From Mycobacterium sp. MBM (GTDB lineage: Bacteria; Actinomycetota; Actinomycetes; Mycobacteriales; Mycobacteriaceae), in NCBI GenBank assembly GCA_021648845.1, contig JAKJHY010000021.1, forward strand, positions 36,682 through 100,681: DNA of 64,000 nt, in the 5' to 3' direction. Each line of letters begins with the position of its first letter. Within the stretch, counting starts at the first letter, position 1. Below, in pieces: positions 6,923 through 16,422 of the stretch. Under the pieces are notes generated by a model, which was not told the DNA's origin, did not search any database, and saw only the letters and a list, made by a program, of their open reading frames with translations. The position numbers and the translations under genes are program-made.

Positions 6923-9900
6923 GTGGCGACACAAGGCCCGGTGCGGGTGTCGGTGCTCGGCGCGGTGCGGGCCTGGACCGGCACCGACCCGGTGGCATTG
7001 GGGTCCCGGCTGCAGCGTGCGCTGTTGGCCCGGTTGGTCGTGGAGCACGGCAACACGGTGTCGGTGGATCGGCTCATCGACGATCTGTGGCAACGCGAAC
7101 CCCCACCCAAGGCGCTCACGGCATTGCAGGTCTACGTCTCACACCTGCGCCGCGGGATCGAGCCCGGCCGACCACCGCGGACACCCGCCCGGATCCTGGT
7201 CAGCGCAGCACCGGGGTACTGCCTACGGCTGCCGGTGGATGCGGTTGATGCGTGGCGGTTCGAAGCGGGGATCGCCGCCGCGTATGACGAAACGGACGCG
7301 CAACGACGATTGGAGCACCTCGACAAGGCGCTCGCCGAATGGTCCGGGGATCCCTTCGCCGAGTTCGGCGACACCTTGTGGGCGGTGCCGGAAGTGGCCC
7401 GGCTGAACGAACTCCGGCTGGCCGCGGTCGAGTACCGCGCCGCGGCGCTCGTCGAGCTCGGCCGGTACGCCACCGCGGTGGCCGCCCTGGAACGACACGT
7501 CAGTGCCCGGCCCGAGCGGGAAACGGCCGTCGCCGTGCTGGCCACCGCGCTGTATCTGGCCGGGCGTCAGGTCGACGCGTTGGAAGTATTGCGGCACAAC
7601 CGAAAACGACTCTTCGATGAGCTCGGTCTGGAACCCGGGAAGGCGTTGAAGGAGCTTGAGCACGATATCCTTCGACACGCCGACCACCTCGATCCATCAC
7701 CGCCGAGGCCACGTCCACAGCCGGTGGCGCCGCAGGTGGACGCCACCGCCGAGCACGCGGCGTACGGCCGGGCCGAGGAACTCGCGGTGATCGACGCCGC
7801 CGCCCGCTCGGCCCCCTCCGGGGGTGGTGCGGTGCTGTGGATCGGCGGCGAGGCGGGTTCGGGCAAGACCACGCTGGCCGCAGCCGCGGCAGGTCGGTTG
7901 CAGGCCGCGGGATGGCGCATCGTGCACGGACGGTGCCCGGAGGTCGACGGGGCACCCGCGGGTTGGGCGTGGACCGAGGTGCTCCGCGACCTGATCGACC
8001 CGCAGGCACCCTTCACCGACCGCCAGGCTCTTGCCCCGCTGTTGCATGACGGTGCCGCGGCCGAAGCGGGCACCTTCTGGCTGGGCCAGGCGGTGGCCGA
8101 CGTGCTGGGCGCGAGCGCGCGCCGCCAACCGCTGGCGGTCGTCCTCGACGATCTGCACCGCACCGACGGCCTCACCCTGGAGCTGTTGCGGCTGGTGGCC
8201 GACCGCGTCGAGGGTGGCCGCGTCCTGCTGATCGGCACGTACCGCCCGTCGGAGGATGGCGGTGAGCTGGAGGTGGCGCGGGCCGCGCTCGCCGTGCGCA
8301 CCGCAGCGCATCTGATGCTCGGTGGGCTCGACGCCTCGGCCACCGCCGCGCTGGCCGCCGACTGCGGCTTGGCATCTGCGACCGGCGAGATGCTGCGGCA
8401 GCTGCGGGAACGGACCGGCGGCAACCCGTTGTTCGTCCGGGAGCTGGCCCGGCTGATGGCCGCCGAGGGACCGGCAGCGGTGTGGGCGTCGGTACCGGCC
8501 GGGGTGCGCGACGTGGTACGCCGCAGACTGGCCCGGTTGCCCGACCCGACCGTGGCCGCGTTGAGCCGCGCGGCCGTGCTGGGACGCGATATCGATGTCG
8601 ACCTGCTCGCCGAGCTGGCCCGCAGTGATCCCGATGATTTGCTCGACGCGCTGGAACCCGCCGTCCTGATGGGCCTGCTCGATGAACCCGAACCGGGCCG
8701 ACTGCGGTTCGCGCACGGCCTGATTCGCGACACCCTCTACGAGGACATCTCCAAGCTGCGCCGGTGCCGGTGGCACGCCGCAGCGCTGCGATCGCTGCTC
8801 TCCGGTGGCCGCTGCGTCGATGCGGCCACCCTGGCCCACCACGCCGTCGCCGGGGCGGTCGAGGAAACAGCTTCCGCGGCAGCATCTTTGGCGAAGGCTG
8901 CCGCGTCGGAAGCGGTCTCCGTCGGCGCCTATGCCGAGGCCGCACGGCAGTGGCGTGCGACGGTGCAGATGCTCGAGTTGGCAGCCGAGACCGGTGGACT
9001 GGACCGCGAGATCGAAGCCCGCTGCGGGTTGATCGCGGCGTTGGCGCAATCGGGTGACGCGGTGGCGGCCCGTATCGAGGTGAAGAACGGGTTACGGTTG
9101 TCGGCCGGCACTGCCCGCGACGACCTGACCGTCCGGGTGCTCACGGCGTGGGACACCCCGCTGGTATGGCGCGACCGCGAATACGACGAATCCGACCCGG
9201 AGTTGATCGCTCTGCTGCGGCGCATGCTGGCTCCCGATACGGCGGTCGGGCTCACCGTGGCCGACCGGATCAAACTGCTCAAGGCATTGTTCGTGGAACT
9301 GGAGGGCGCCGACCCCGACGGCGCGCTGGCGGTCAGCACCGAGCTGCTGGTCTTGGCGCGCCGCGCACACGCCGAGCACCCGGCGTCGTCCGGCCGGCTG
9401 TTGTGCACCGCCCTCAACGTCCGGGCCTACTGCGCGCTGGGGCCCGATCTGGACGCCGAGCGCGAGTCGGTCGCCGCCGAACTGTTGACCACCGCGGAGG
9501 CCGCCGAGCAGGCCGATTATCAGGCGGTCGCGCATTGGTTGCTGTCCTTGGCGGCCGGGCACCGCAGCGATCTGGCGACCGCGAAGCGGCATGCGGATCT
9601 GGCGTTGGCGCGCGCGGGTACCGGACAACTGGTGCACCTTCTCGGGGTGCTGGGCCTGTTCCAGGCACGGATGTACCTGCTGGCCGGCCGGTTGGAGCAG
9701 GCGGTGCACGCCTACACCGACCTGGCCGCCCGGATGGTGGAAAGTGGTGCCGCCAACGGTGCCAAGCTGGCGATGGTGGGGCGGGTGACCGGCGAATTCT
9801 GCCTCGGCGATCTGGGCAGGCTGGCCGACGAGCTGGTCTATTTCTACCAAGAGGTCTCGGTCGCCGCGTTGGACGCCGCGGTACTCGCGCTGGTGGCCCG

Positions 9901-10231
9901 GGGCCGCGACGCGCAGGCCCGCGAGCTGTGGCAGCACCGCCAGCCCATCGAGCGGGCCTACTTCTGGCTACCGTTCACGGTGCTGCGGGTGAACGCCGCG
10001 GTGGCGCTCGGAGATCTCGAGGAGGCCGAAGCCCGTGCGAGCGAGCTCGTCCCGTACTCCGGGCGTATCGCAGGGCTCGGGGTGGACGGGCTGATGGTCG
10101 GCCCCGTCGACGACGCCCTGGCCGTGGCCGCCGAGGCGCTGGGCCGCCCGGACCAGGCGCGGGCGTACCGGGCGGCGGCCGCGCAGCTGCGGGACAGGTT
10201 GGCCGCACAGGCCCGTGACTTCATCGACTGA
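6923..10231 (+). CDS. Large BTAD-domain transcriptional regulator with AAA ATPase module
   Basis: A 1102-residue protein built like SARP/AfsR-type regulators. It has an N-terminal winged helix (about 5-95: VRVSVLGAVRAW to YVSHLRRGIEPG), a BTAD domain (about 100-245, ending DELGLEPGKALKELE), an ATPase module with Walker A GGEAGSGKTTL near residue 309 and Walker B LAVVLDDLH, and a long C-terminal TPR-like helical region. It probably acts as an ATP-switched activator in the cytoplasm. The target genes are unknown; the adjacent DUF5718 and MOSC genes are candidates. The GTG at 6923 was chosen because upstream codons lie inside serS. I recall no equivalent between serS and the acyltransferases in M. 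tuberculosis. Confidence 0.88.
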   Translation: MATQGPVRVSVLGAVRAWTGTDPVALGSRLQRALLARLVVEHGNTVSVDRLIDDLWQREPPPKALTALQVYVSHLRRGIEPGRPPRTPARILVSAAPGYCLRLPVDAVDAWRFEAGIAAAYDETDAQRRLEHLDKALAEWSGDPFAEFGDTLWAVPEVARLNELRLAAVEYRAAALVELGRYATAVAALERHVSARPERETAVAVLATALYLAGRQVDALEVLRHNRKRLFDELGLEPGKALKELEHDILRHADHLDPSPPRPRPQPVAPQVDATAEHAAYGRAEELAVIDAAARSAPSGGGAVLWIGGEAGSGKTTLAAAAAGRLQAAGWRIVHGRCPEVDGAPAGWAWTEVLRDLIDPQAPFTDRQALAPLLHDGAAAEAGTFWLGQAVADVLGASARRQPLAVVLDDLHRTDGLTLELLRLVADRVEGGRVLLIGTYRPSEDGGELEVARAALAVRTAAHLMLGGLDASATAALAADCGLASATGEMLRQLRERTGGNPLFVRELARLMAAEGPAAVWASVPAGVRDVVRRRLARLPDPTVAALSRAAVLGRDIDVDLLAELARSDPDDLLDALEPAVLMGLLDEPEPGRLRFAHGLIRDTLYEDISKLRRCRWHAAALRSLLSGGRCVDAATLAHHAVAGAVEETASAAASLAKAAASEAVSVGAYAEAARQWRATVQMLELAAETGGLDREIEARCGLIAALAQSGDAVAARIEVKNGLRLSAGTARDDLTVRVLTAWDTPLVWRDREYDESDPELIALLRRMLAPDTAVGLTVADRIKLLKALFVELEGADPDGALAVSTELLVLARRAHAEHPASSGRLLCTALNVRAYCALGPDLDAERESVAAELLTTAEAAEQADYQAVAHWLLSLAAGHRSDLATAKRHADLALARAGTGQLVHLLGVLGLFQARMYLLAGRLEQAVHAYTDLAARMVESGAANGAKLAMVGRVTGEFCLGDLGRLADELVYFYQEVSVAALDAAVLALVARGRDAQARELWQHRQPIERAYFWLPFTVLRVNAAVALGDLEEAEARASELVPYSGRIAGLGVDGLMVGPVDDALAVAAEALGRPDQARAYRAAAAQLRDRLAAQARDFID

Positions 10232-10273
10232 GCCGTGTCCCTCGGAGGACCCACCCGCAGTAGGGTTGCAGCC

Positions 10274-11080
10274 ATGATGAATATCGAGCTCGCCGAACTC
10301 CGCAACTGGTTCGGCTTCGGGGTGGCAGGCAACTTCGCCGGGCATCTCGAACAGGCAGGTGAGGCAGCCGATTTCGTAAACGTCGCGTCCGAAGGGGGCG
10401 CACCGAAGGGAATCTTCCCGTGGTACGCCCCGGGCAACGACACCTTCCTCGGCGAGTTCCCGCTCTCCCATGACTCGATCGCCCTGCCGGCCAGCGACAC
10501 CCCGCTGAATCTGCAGATCGAACCCGAGGTCGGCTTGGCCTGCCGGGTGGTATGGCGGGGGGACACCGTGGCCTCGCTGGAACCCTTCGCGCTCGGGGCC
10601 TTCAACGACTGCTCTATTCGCCGACCCAACGCCCCCAAGATCAGTCACAAGAAGAACTGGGGCCCGGCGTCCAAAGGAGTCGCTCGCCAGTTCTTCGACA
10701 TCAGCGACTTGACCCCGGACGGCCCGACCGCCACCCTGCGGCTGGTCTGCTACCTGCGTGCCGCCGACGGCCAGCAGCATGAGTACGGCCTGGATTCACC
10801 GTTGCTGGGCTACTCCTACTACGGCGAAGTGCTGTTGGACTGGATCACCGAGCGGCTGGCCAACCAGAAGGGATCGCCGGAGACACCGCTGGAGGACGTC
10901 GGCGCATTGATGGTCGCCGCCGGCCACCCCGAACACGTGCTCATCGGCATCGGCGCGACGCGCTACACCGCGCTGGGGGAGTCGACGTTCCTGGCACCGG
11001 GTGACGAGGCCATCGTCCGGGTGTATGACACCGCATCGGATGCGGCTTCGGAACTGCGGCAGACGGTTTCGGGAAGCTAG
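10274..11080 (+). CDS. DUF5718 family protein
   Basis: A 268-residue soluble protein starting MMNIELAELRNWFGFGVAGNF, matching my recollection of the DUF5718 family. Parts recall fumarylacetoacetate-hydrolase-like enzymes (IEPEVGLACRVVW, FGFGVAGNFAGHLEQAG), but no metal-binding Glu triad can be confirmed by eye. It has no signal peptide or membrane segment. It follows the BTAD regulator by 42 bases and precedes the MOSC gene by 5, so the three may form a transcription unit. An ATG one codon downstream is an equally good start. Function is unknown. Confidence 0.75.
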   Translation: MMNIELAELRNWFGFGVAGNFAGHLEQAGEAADFVNVASEGGAPKGIFPWYAPGNDTFLGEFPLSHDSIALPASDTPLNLQIEPEVGLACRVVWRGDTVASLEPFALGAFNDCSIRRPNAPKISHKKNWGPASKGVARQFFDISDLTPDGPTATLRLVCYLRAADGQQHEYGLDSPLLGYSYYGEVLLDWITERLANQKGSPETPLEDVGALMVAAGHPEHVLIGIGATRYTALGESTFLAPGDEAIVRVYDTASDAASELRQTVSGS

Positions 11081-11085
11081 CCACG

Positions 11086-12072
11086 ATGTCACCCACCGTG
11101 CTCGAGCTGTGGCGCTTCCCGGTCAAGTCGATGGGCGGTGGCCGCGTCGAACGGATGCGCGTCGATCGCCGCGGTGTGCACGCCGACCGGCTGTGGGCGG
11201 TCCGCGATGTCGAAAAGGGCGTGACCGCTTCGGCGCGACGGGTGCCGGTGCTGCTGGGTTGTTCGGCGCGCTATCTCACCGAACCCGGTGCGGATGCCGG
11301 TCCGGGCAATGTGCCCGCCGTCGTGGTGAGCTTTCCCGATGGGCGCGAGCTGACCGGGGACGATCCGGCGGTGAACACGGCGCTGTCGGAGTTGGTCGGC
11401 CGGGAGATGCGGCTGGTGGCGCTGCCCGGCCTCGGCGATACCAGTCAGCATCGGATGTCGATATCGGACTCGCTGGCGAACTTCCGGGCAGCGCAGGTGC
11501 GCAAGGACTTCGGGCTTGCCGAGGACGAGGCGCTGCCGGACACATCGGTGTTCTCGACCAAGGACATCATCACGCTGGCCCGGTTCTCCACACCGCCGGG
11601 CAGTTTCGTCGACCTCAGCCCGGTGCATCTGATGAGTACCGCGAGTCTGCGCCAGCTCTCGCCGGCGGCCGAGCCGTACGATGTGCGCCGGTTCCGGCCC
11701 AACCTGCTCGTCGACGTCGGCGAGGACGGTCCGGAGTTTCCCGAATCGGCATGGGTGGGTGGCGAGTTGCGTGTCGGGACGGCCCGGCTGCAGGTCAGCA
11801 TCCCGACCATCCGGTGCGTCGTCCCGACCCGTCCGCAACCCGGGATTGCACTCGACAAGACAATCACCCGTCGGCTGGCCGACCGCACCGACCGCTTCCT
11901 CGGGGTGTATGCCGACGTGTCGACGCCCGGGCTGGTTTGTGTGGGTGACCGCGTCGATGTGGTCTTGGCCAAGCCGCCCAATGCCTTCCAGCGTGCGACG
12001 ACAGTGCTCACCAAATCGGCGACCAGGGGTGCCCAGCGGCTGCTCGAGGCGACCGTGTTGCGGGCCCGTTAG
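11086..12072 (+). CDS. MOSC domain-containing protein
   Basis: A 328-residue protein with an N-terminal MOSC_N beta-barrel (ELWRFPVKSMGGG, the family signature) and a C-terminal MOSC domain (about 170-300) that includes IRCVVPTRPQPGI, where the conserved Cys of molybdenum-cofactor-sulfurase C-terminal and mARC-type proteins falls. Such proteins bind molybdenum cofactor and either carry sulfur or reduce N-hydroxylated substrates. No fused ferredoxin domain is present. The gene is 5 bases from the DUF5718 gene, and its stop overlaps the convergent neighbour by 4 bases. Confidence 0.88.
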   Translation: MSPTVLELWRFPVKSMGGGRVERMRVDRRGVHADRLWAVRDVEKGVTASARRVPVLLGCSARYLTEPGADAGPGNVPAVVVSFPDGRELTGDDPAVNTALSELVGREMRLVALPGLGDTSQHRMSISDSLANFRAAQVRKDFGLAEDEALPDTSVFSTKDIITLARFSTPPGSFVDLSPVHLMSTASLRQLSPAAEPYDVRRFRPNLLVDVGEDGPEFPESAWVGGELRVGTARLQVSIPTIRCVVPTRPQPGIALDKTITRRLADRTDRFLGVYADVSTPGLVCVGDRVDVVLAKPPNAFQRATTVLTKSATRGAQRLLEATVLRAR

Positions 12073-12404
12073 CCGGCCAGCAGCTCCTGCAGCACGGAGA
12101 GGAACTCCCTGGCCCGCAGCGGGGTGAACGCCGGGCTGGGACGGGTGCCGGGTACGTCGAGCACCACCAGCGTCGACTTGATCGGCCGCCAGACGTCCAA
12201 CGGCAGCCATCGGCGCGGGTCATCGGCGGGCCCCCAGATTCGGAAGCGGTCGAACGCCGGGCCCATCGTCTCGGTCCGGTAGCCGCGGATCGCCTGTAGC
12301 GGAATGATCTTCGATGTCCCCGAGGGAAAGTGGTAGCGGCGCAGCGTCAACGCCTGACGATCCAGCTGGATCAACCCGTCGTCGTAGGACACCGCCGTGG
12401 TCAT
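12069..12404 (-). CDS. Hypothetical protein of about 110 residues, translationally coupled to the Rieske fusion gene
   Basis: A 111-residue protein with alternating hydrophobic strands and many Arg/Trp residues (RYHFPSGTSKIIPL, RFRIWGPADDPRRWLPLD). The pattern suggests a PH-like or small beta fold; I do not recognise a family. Its ATG overlaps the stop of the upstream MBL-Rieske gene as ATGA, so the two are almost certainly translated from one message and probably act together. No signal peptide is seen. Confidence 0.75.
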   Translation of the reverse strand: MTTAVSYDDGLIQLDRQALTLRRYHFPSGTSKIIPLQAIRGYRTETMGPAFDRFRIWGPADDPRRWLPLDVWRPIKSTLVVLDVPGTRPSPAFTPLRAREFLSVLQELLAG

Positions 12405-13960
12405 GACGTTCGCGCACTCCGCAACGGATGCCCCTTGGCGGTCAGGCACCGGCCGGAGTCCAGGTTCCACTGCCAGCCGTGCAGATTGCAGGTCAGTGTG
12501 GAACCTTCGACCACGCCGAATTTGGAGAGATCGGCCTTCAGGTGCGGACAGCGACGCTGGATCTCCCAGCCGTCGAGCACCGTCGAGGAGCTGTCATCGT
12601 GTGCTTCGGCGAACCAGCCGTCGGCGTAGGCGATCCGCTCGTCGGTGAGGCATTTGAAGAAGGTGTACAGGTATTCGTTGTAACCGCCCACCCGCCAGGC
12701 CCTGAACCGGGTGGACAGGAAGATGGTGTTCACCCAGTCCGGCTCGTTGTCGCGCACCACGGTGCGCACCAGCTGGGCCGGGATCTCGAAGCCGTAGCGG
12801 AACTTCTCGTCGGCAACAGGTTCGCGCACAGCACGTTTCGGGAAGTCGATGACCACCGTCTCGGTGGTGCAGTCGCCGGGCAGCCGGAGCTCGACGGGAT
12901 ACCCGATACCGTCGCAGATCTGGTCGGAGGCCAGCATGATCGGCTCGAACAGGGCACGCAGCGGTTCCAACAGCGAGTCACCGTCGGCCGGGGCCCACGC
13001 GGCCTTCTCGGCGGCCAGCACCGGTGCCTGCCGCCGGGCGTACTCCTCGATATAGGCGGCCTTGTCGGTGGTGAAGATGCGTTCCGGTTCCTCGATCGGG
13101 TGAACGAGCGAATTGAGTTGCGAGCCGGTGAAATCCGCCGTCGAGCCGGGGATCATCAGCAGACCGCCGTGGTGTCCGTGGCTGCGCAGCAGATCGAGGA
13201 ACACGATCTGGTCGGGGAAGATGTTGGCCGGGTCACCGTGATCGTCGTTGAGATCGCGCAGCTGAGGATCCAGGAAGCACGGCGGGCCCGCCGAGGGCAC
13301 CACCCAGCTGGCCCCGACCTGCGCGATGTACTGGCGGCAGCGGTCCATCTGGCGCTGTCTCTTCTGGGTGCCGAACGCCTCCTTGGCCCGTGCCGGCATG
13401 TCGTAGACCATCGGGTACCAGATGGCCCCGGAGTACTGCAGCATGTGCACGTCGATATGCCCGAACTCGGCGGCCAGCACGTCGAGATCGATGGGCCGGG
13501 CATCGTTCATGTTGAAAGCGGTTGTCGTACCGTCGCTCACCACCAGGCCGGAGTCACCGATCGGCCCGTCGGCGGGAGCGCGCAGCGCGATGATCATCAC
13601 GTCGAGATCGCCCTTGGGCCCGCTGACCCGCTGCTTCACCGAATCGGTGGTCTCGACGAAGGTGTGAAAGCCCAGCGCTTCGAGTTCACGGCGCAGATCC
13701 GGCACCGGATAGTCGGGCAGCAGCACCACGGCGTCCTTGTTGACGTGGGCACGCAGCAGCGCCGGGTCGAAGTGATCCTTGTGCAGGTGGCTGACGTAGA
13801 GATAGTCACAGTCTCCGAGGCTGTCCCAGTCCAGCTCGGTGTTGTCCGGGAACGGGAACCAGGACGCGAAGTAGGCGGGATTGACCCAGGGGTCGCACAG
13901 GATGCTGCCCGCTGCCGTATCGATCCGGAAACCGGCGTGTCCGACGCTTGTGACCTGCAC
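12401..13960 (-). CDS. Metallo-beta-lactamase-fold / Rieske [2Fe-2S] fusion protein, Rv3818-like
   Basis: A 519-residue two-part protein. The N-terminal half is an UlaG-type metallo-beta-lactamase fold with the metal motif SHLHKDHFD (His58, His60, Asp62, His63). The C-terminal end is a Rieske domain with CPH (471-473) and CNLH (491-494), the expected CxH...CxxH ligands of a [2Fe-2S] cluster. This resembles Rv3818 and CMP-Neu5Ac hydroxylase-like proteins, so an iron-dependent hydroxylase or hydrolase is plausible; the substrate is unknown. The GTG start was chosen because AGGAAGG stands 6 bases upstream. Confidence 0.88.
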   Translation of the reverse strand: MQVTSVGHAGFRIDTAAGSILCDPWVNPAYFASWFPFPDNTELDWDSLGDCDYLYVSHLHKDHFDPALLRAHVNKDAVVLLPDYPVPDLRRELEALGFHTFVETTDSVKQRVSGPKGDLDVMIIALRAPADGPIGDSGLVVSDGTTTAFNMNDARPIDLDVLAAEFGHIDVHMLQYSGAIWYPMVYDMPARAKEAFGTQKRQRQMDRCRQYIAQVGASWVVPSAGPPCFLDPQLRDLNDDHGDPANIFPDQIVFLDLLRSHGHHGGLLMIPGSTADFTGSQLNSLVHPIEEPERIFTTDKAAYIEEYARRQAPVLAAEKAAWAPADGDSLLEPLRALFEPIMLASDQICDGIGYPVELRLPGDCTTETVVIDFPKRAVREPVADEKFRYGFEIPAQLVRTVVRDNEPDWVNTIFLSTRFRAWRVGGYNEYLYTFFKCLTDERIAYADGWFAEAHDDSSSTVLDGWEIQRRCPHLKADLSKFGVVEGSTLTCNLHGWQWNLDSGRCLTAKGHPLRSARTS

Positions 13961-14056
13961 GAATGACCTTCCTGGTGTGCGATGCTCGGTCACGAGTTTA
14001 GCGTCAGCGGCGGCGCTCTACCGCCACGGCGGGCCGGTGGAACTAGGCTGGGGCGT

Positions 14057-14830
14057 GTGGAACCGGTATACGGGACAGTCATCCAAGCCGCCCGGCTGGT
14101 GTGGCGGCTGCAGGGACTGAAGTTCACTGTGTCCGGGGTGGAGAATCTGCCGGTCACCGGCGGCGCCGTCATCGCGGTCAATCACACCAGCTACTTCGAC
14201 TTCACGTTCGCCGGTCTACCGGCCTATGAACAGGGTCGCGGTCGCAAGGTGCGCTTCATGGCGAAGAAGGAGGTCTTCGATCACAAGATCGGCGGCCCGC
14301 TGATGCGCAAGCTGCGCCATATCGAAGTGGACCGGGCCAGCGGTGCGGACTCCTTCGCCGCGGCCTGCGCGGCATTGAAGGCGGGGGAACTCGTCGGCGT
14401 CTACCCCGAGGCGACCATCAGCCGCAGTTTCGAGATCAAGGACTTGAAGTCCGGTGCGGCGCGCATGGCGATCGCGGCAGATGTGCCGATCGTCCCGCAC
14501 ATCATCTGGGGTGCCCAGCGGGTGTGGACCAAGGGCCACCCGCGCAATATGCGCAGGCCCAAGGTGCCGATCTCGGTTGCCGTCGGCGAACCGATCTATC
14601 CGACATTGCCACCGGCCGAACTGACCGAACTTTTGCGCCACCGGATGCAGCACCTGCTGGAGAAGGTGCAGGACGCCTACGGACCGCATCCCGCGGGTGA
14701 GTTCTGGGTCCCGCACCGGCTCGGCGGGGGTGCGCCCACGCTGGCGGAGGCGAACCGGATGGACATGGAGGAGGCCGCCGAAAAGGCGGCCAGGCGCACG
14801 GCCGACCCCACGGGTGAGGCACCGGAGTAG
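14057..14830 (+). CDS. PlsC-type 1-acyl-glycerol-3-phosphate acyltransferase, Rv3816c-like
   Basis: A 257-residue membrane-associated acyltransferase. Motif I is NHTSYFDF (the HxxxxD catalytic pair) and motif III is the PEATIS segment in VYPEATISRSFE, an actinobacterial form of the phosphate-binding EGTR motif. It should acylate a lysophospholipid or related acceptor at the inner face of the membrane. It is the first of two tandem paralogues, and its stop is 5 bases before the next start. Both share the GEFWVPHRLGGGAPT / GAHWVPQRLGGGAPT type tail. M. tuberculosis has three such genes here (Rv3814c-Rv3816c); this window has two. Confidence 0.9.
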   Translation: MEPVYGTVIQAARLVWRLQGLKFTVSGVENLPVTGGAVIAVNHTSYFDFTFAGLPAYEQGRGRKVRFMAKKEVFDHKIGGPLMRKLRHIEVDRASGADSFAAACAALKAGELVGVYPEATISRSFEIKDLKSGAARMAIAADVPIVPHIIWGAQRVWTKGHPRNMRRPKVPISVAVGEPIYPTLPPAELTELLRHRMQHLLEKVQDAYGPHPAGEFWVPHRLGGGAPTLAEANRMDMEEAAEKAARRTADPTGEAPE

Positions 14831-14835
14831 GCCGC

Positions 14836-15591
14836 ATGGAACCGGTCTTTCGAGCCCTGGAGATCGCGGGAAGGACAGCCGTTCGCGTCACCGGAACCCG
14901 GATAACTTACCGTGGTCTGGAACATATTCCGTCCACCGGGGCGGCGGTGGTGGCGATCAACCACACGGGGTATGTCGACTTCCTACCCGCGGCGCTGGCG
15001 GCGATGTACCGAAAGCGGCGGATGCGGTTCATGATCAAGGCCGAGATGCAGGATGTGACGTTCGTGAGGTTCCTCATCAACCGGTCGGGGACCATACCGG
15101 TGGATCGCAGTGCGGGCGGCGAGGCATACCCGGTGGCGGTGCAGCGGCTGCGGGACGGCGAGCTGGTCGGGGTCTATCCCGAGGCCACCATCAGTCGCAG
15201 CTTCGAGCTCAAGGAGTTCAAGACCGGCGCCGCCCGGATGGCATTCGAGGCGCAGGTGCCCATCATCCCGTTGGTGGTGTGGGGTGCGCACCGGATATGG
15301 ACGAAGGATCATCCGAAGAACTTGGGCCGTCGCAAGATTCCCGTCACCGTGTCGGTGGGCGCCCCGTTGCGACCAGGACCGGATGTTGACCGCACGATGA
15401 ACGAGTTGAGGACCGCGATGCGAGCATTACTGCACGAGGCGCAGGACGCCTACCCACACCCGGCCGGCGCGCACTGGGTGCCGCAGCGGCTGGGCGGTGG
15501 TGCGCCGACGCCCGATGCGGCCCGGGCGCTCGACGAGGCGGAGGCCGCCGAGCGGGTGCGGCGGCAGCGTGGCCGATCCGGTCGTCGCTGA
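14836..15591 (+). CDS. PlsC-type acyltransferase, Rv3814c/Rv3815c-like
   Basis: A 251-residue paralogue of the preceding gene. It keeps the catalytic NHTGYVDF motif, the VYPEATISRSFELKEFKTG substrate motif and the conserved C-terminal WVPQRLGGGAP. The tail is Arg-rich (RQRGRSGRR), which may help membrane binding. Its stop overlaps the ATG of the HAD gene by one base (TGATG), so the two acyltransferases and the phosphatase form one operon that may act on glycerophospholipid intermediates. Acyl and acceptor specificity are unknown. Confidence 0.9.
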   Translation: MEPVFRALEIAGRTAVRVTGTRITYRGLEHIPSTGAAVVAINHTGYVDFLPAALAAMYRKRRMRFMIKAEMQDVTFVRFLINRSGTIPVDRSAGGEAYPVAVQRLRDGELVGVYPEATISRSFELKEFKTGAARMAFEAQVPIIPLVVWGAHRIWTKDHPKNLGRRKIPVTVSVGAPLRPGPDVDRTMNELRTAMRALLHEAQDAYPHPAGAHWVPQRLGGGAPTPDAARALDEAEAAERVRRQRGRSGRR

Positions 15592-16403
15592 TGCTGCCTG
15601 CGCTTATCGCCACCGATGTCGATGGCACGCTGCTCGACGAGCACGAGCGGGTGACACCGCGCACCGCTGCGGCCGTCCGTGCCGCAGTGGATTCCGGTGC
15701 CCACTTCGTGCTGGCCACCGGCCGGCCGCCGCGCTGGGTGCCGCCGGTTGTCGAACAACTCGGTTTCGCGCCGATGTCGGTGTGCGCCAACGGTGCAGTG
15801 GTCTATGACCCGCAGACCGACCGCATCATCTCGGCCCGCACGCTTTCGGTGGCGGCGTTGACGAAGCTGGCCGAGATTGCGGCGCGGGTGATCCCGGGAG
15901 CGGGGCTGGCGGTGGAGCGCGTCGGCCGCAGTGCCCACGATGCGGCGACGCCGCAGTTCGTCAGCTCACCCGGGTACGAACACGCCTGGCTGAACCCGGA
16001 CAACACCGAGGTGTCGCTGGAGGATCTGCTCAGCGCGCCCGCGGTCAAGCTGTTGATCCGCAAGGCGGGGGCCCGCAGCGGAGATATGGCCGCCGCGCTG
16101 GCTGAGCACATCGGGTCCGAGGGGGACCTGACCTACTCGACCAACAATGGGCTCATCGAGGTACTGCCCCGCGGCCTGAGCAAGGCCACCGGGATCGCCG
16201 AGGTGGCTGGACCGCTGGGCGTCGAGCCCGCCGATATCGTCGCCTTCGGTGATATGCCCAATGACATCCCGATGCTGCGCTGGGCTGGGCTGGGAGTGGC
16301 GATGGGCAACGCTCATCCCGAAGCGCTGGCGGCCGCCGACGAGATCACCGCCCCCAATACCGATGACGGCTTGGCGCGGGTGCTCGAACGGTGGTGGCTC
16401 TAG
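15591..16403 (+). CDS. Cof-type HAD hydrolase, Rv3813c-like
   Basis: A 270-residue phosphatase of the HAD superfamily, Cof subfamily. Motif I is DVDGTLLD near the N-terminus (nucleophile and acid-base Asp pair). The C-terminal motif GDMPNDIPMLRWAG supplies the magnesium-binding acidic residues, and a C2-type cap lies between. Sugar phosphates or FMN are usual substrates of the family, but the substrate here is not known. It is coupled to the acyltransferase upstream. The order acyltransferases then HAD matches Rv3816c-Rv3813c. Confidence 0.9.
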   Translation: MLPALIATDVDGTLLDEHERVTPRTAAAVRAAVDSGAHFVLATGRPPRWVPPVVEQLGFAPMSVCANGAVVYDPQTDRIISARTLSVAALTKLAEIAARVIPGAGLAVERVGRSAHDAATPQFVSSPGYEHAWLNPDNTEVSLEDLLSAPAVKLLIRKAGARSGDMAAALAEHIGSEGDLTYSTNNGLIEVLPRGLSKATGIAEVAGPLGVEPADIVAFGDMPNDIPMLRWAGLGVAMGNAHPEALAAADEITAPNTDDGLARVLERWWL

Positions 16404-16422
16404 TTGGCTAGTCGGTTCAGGT

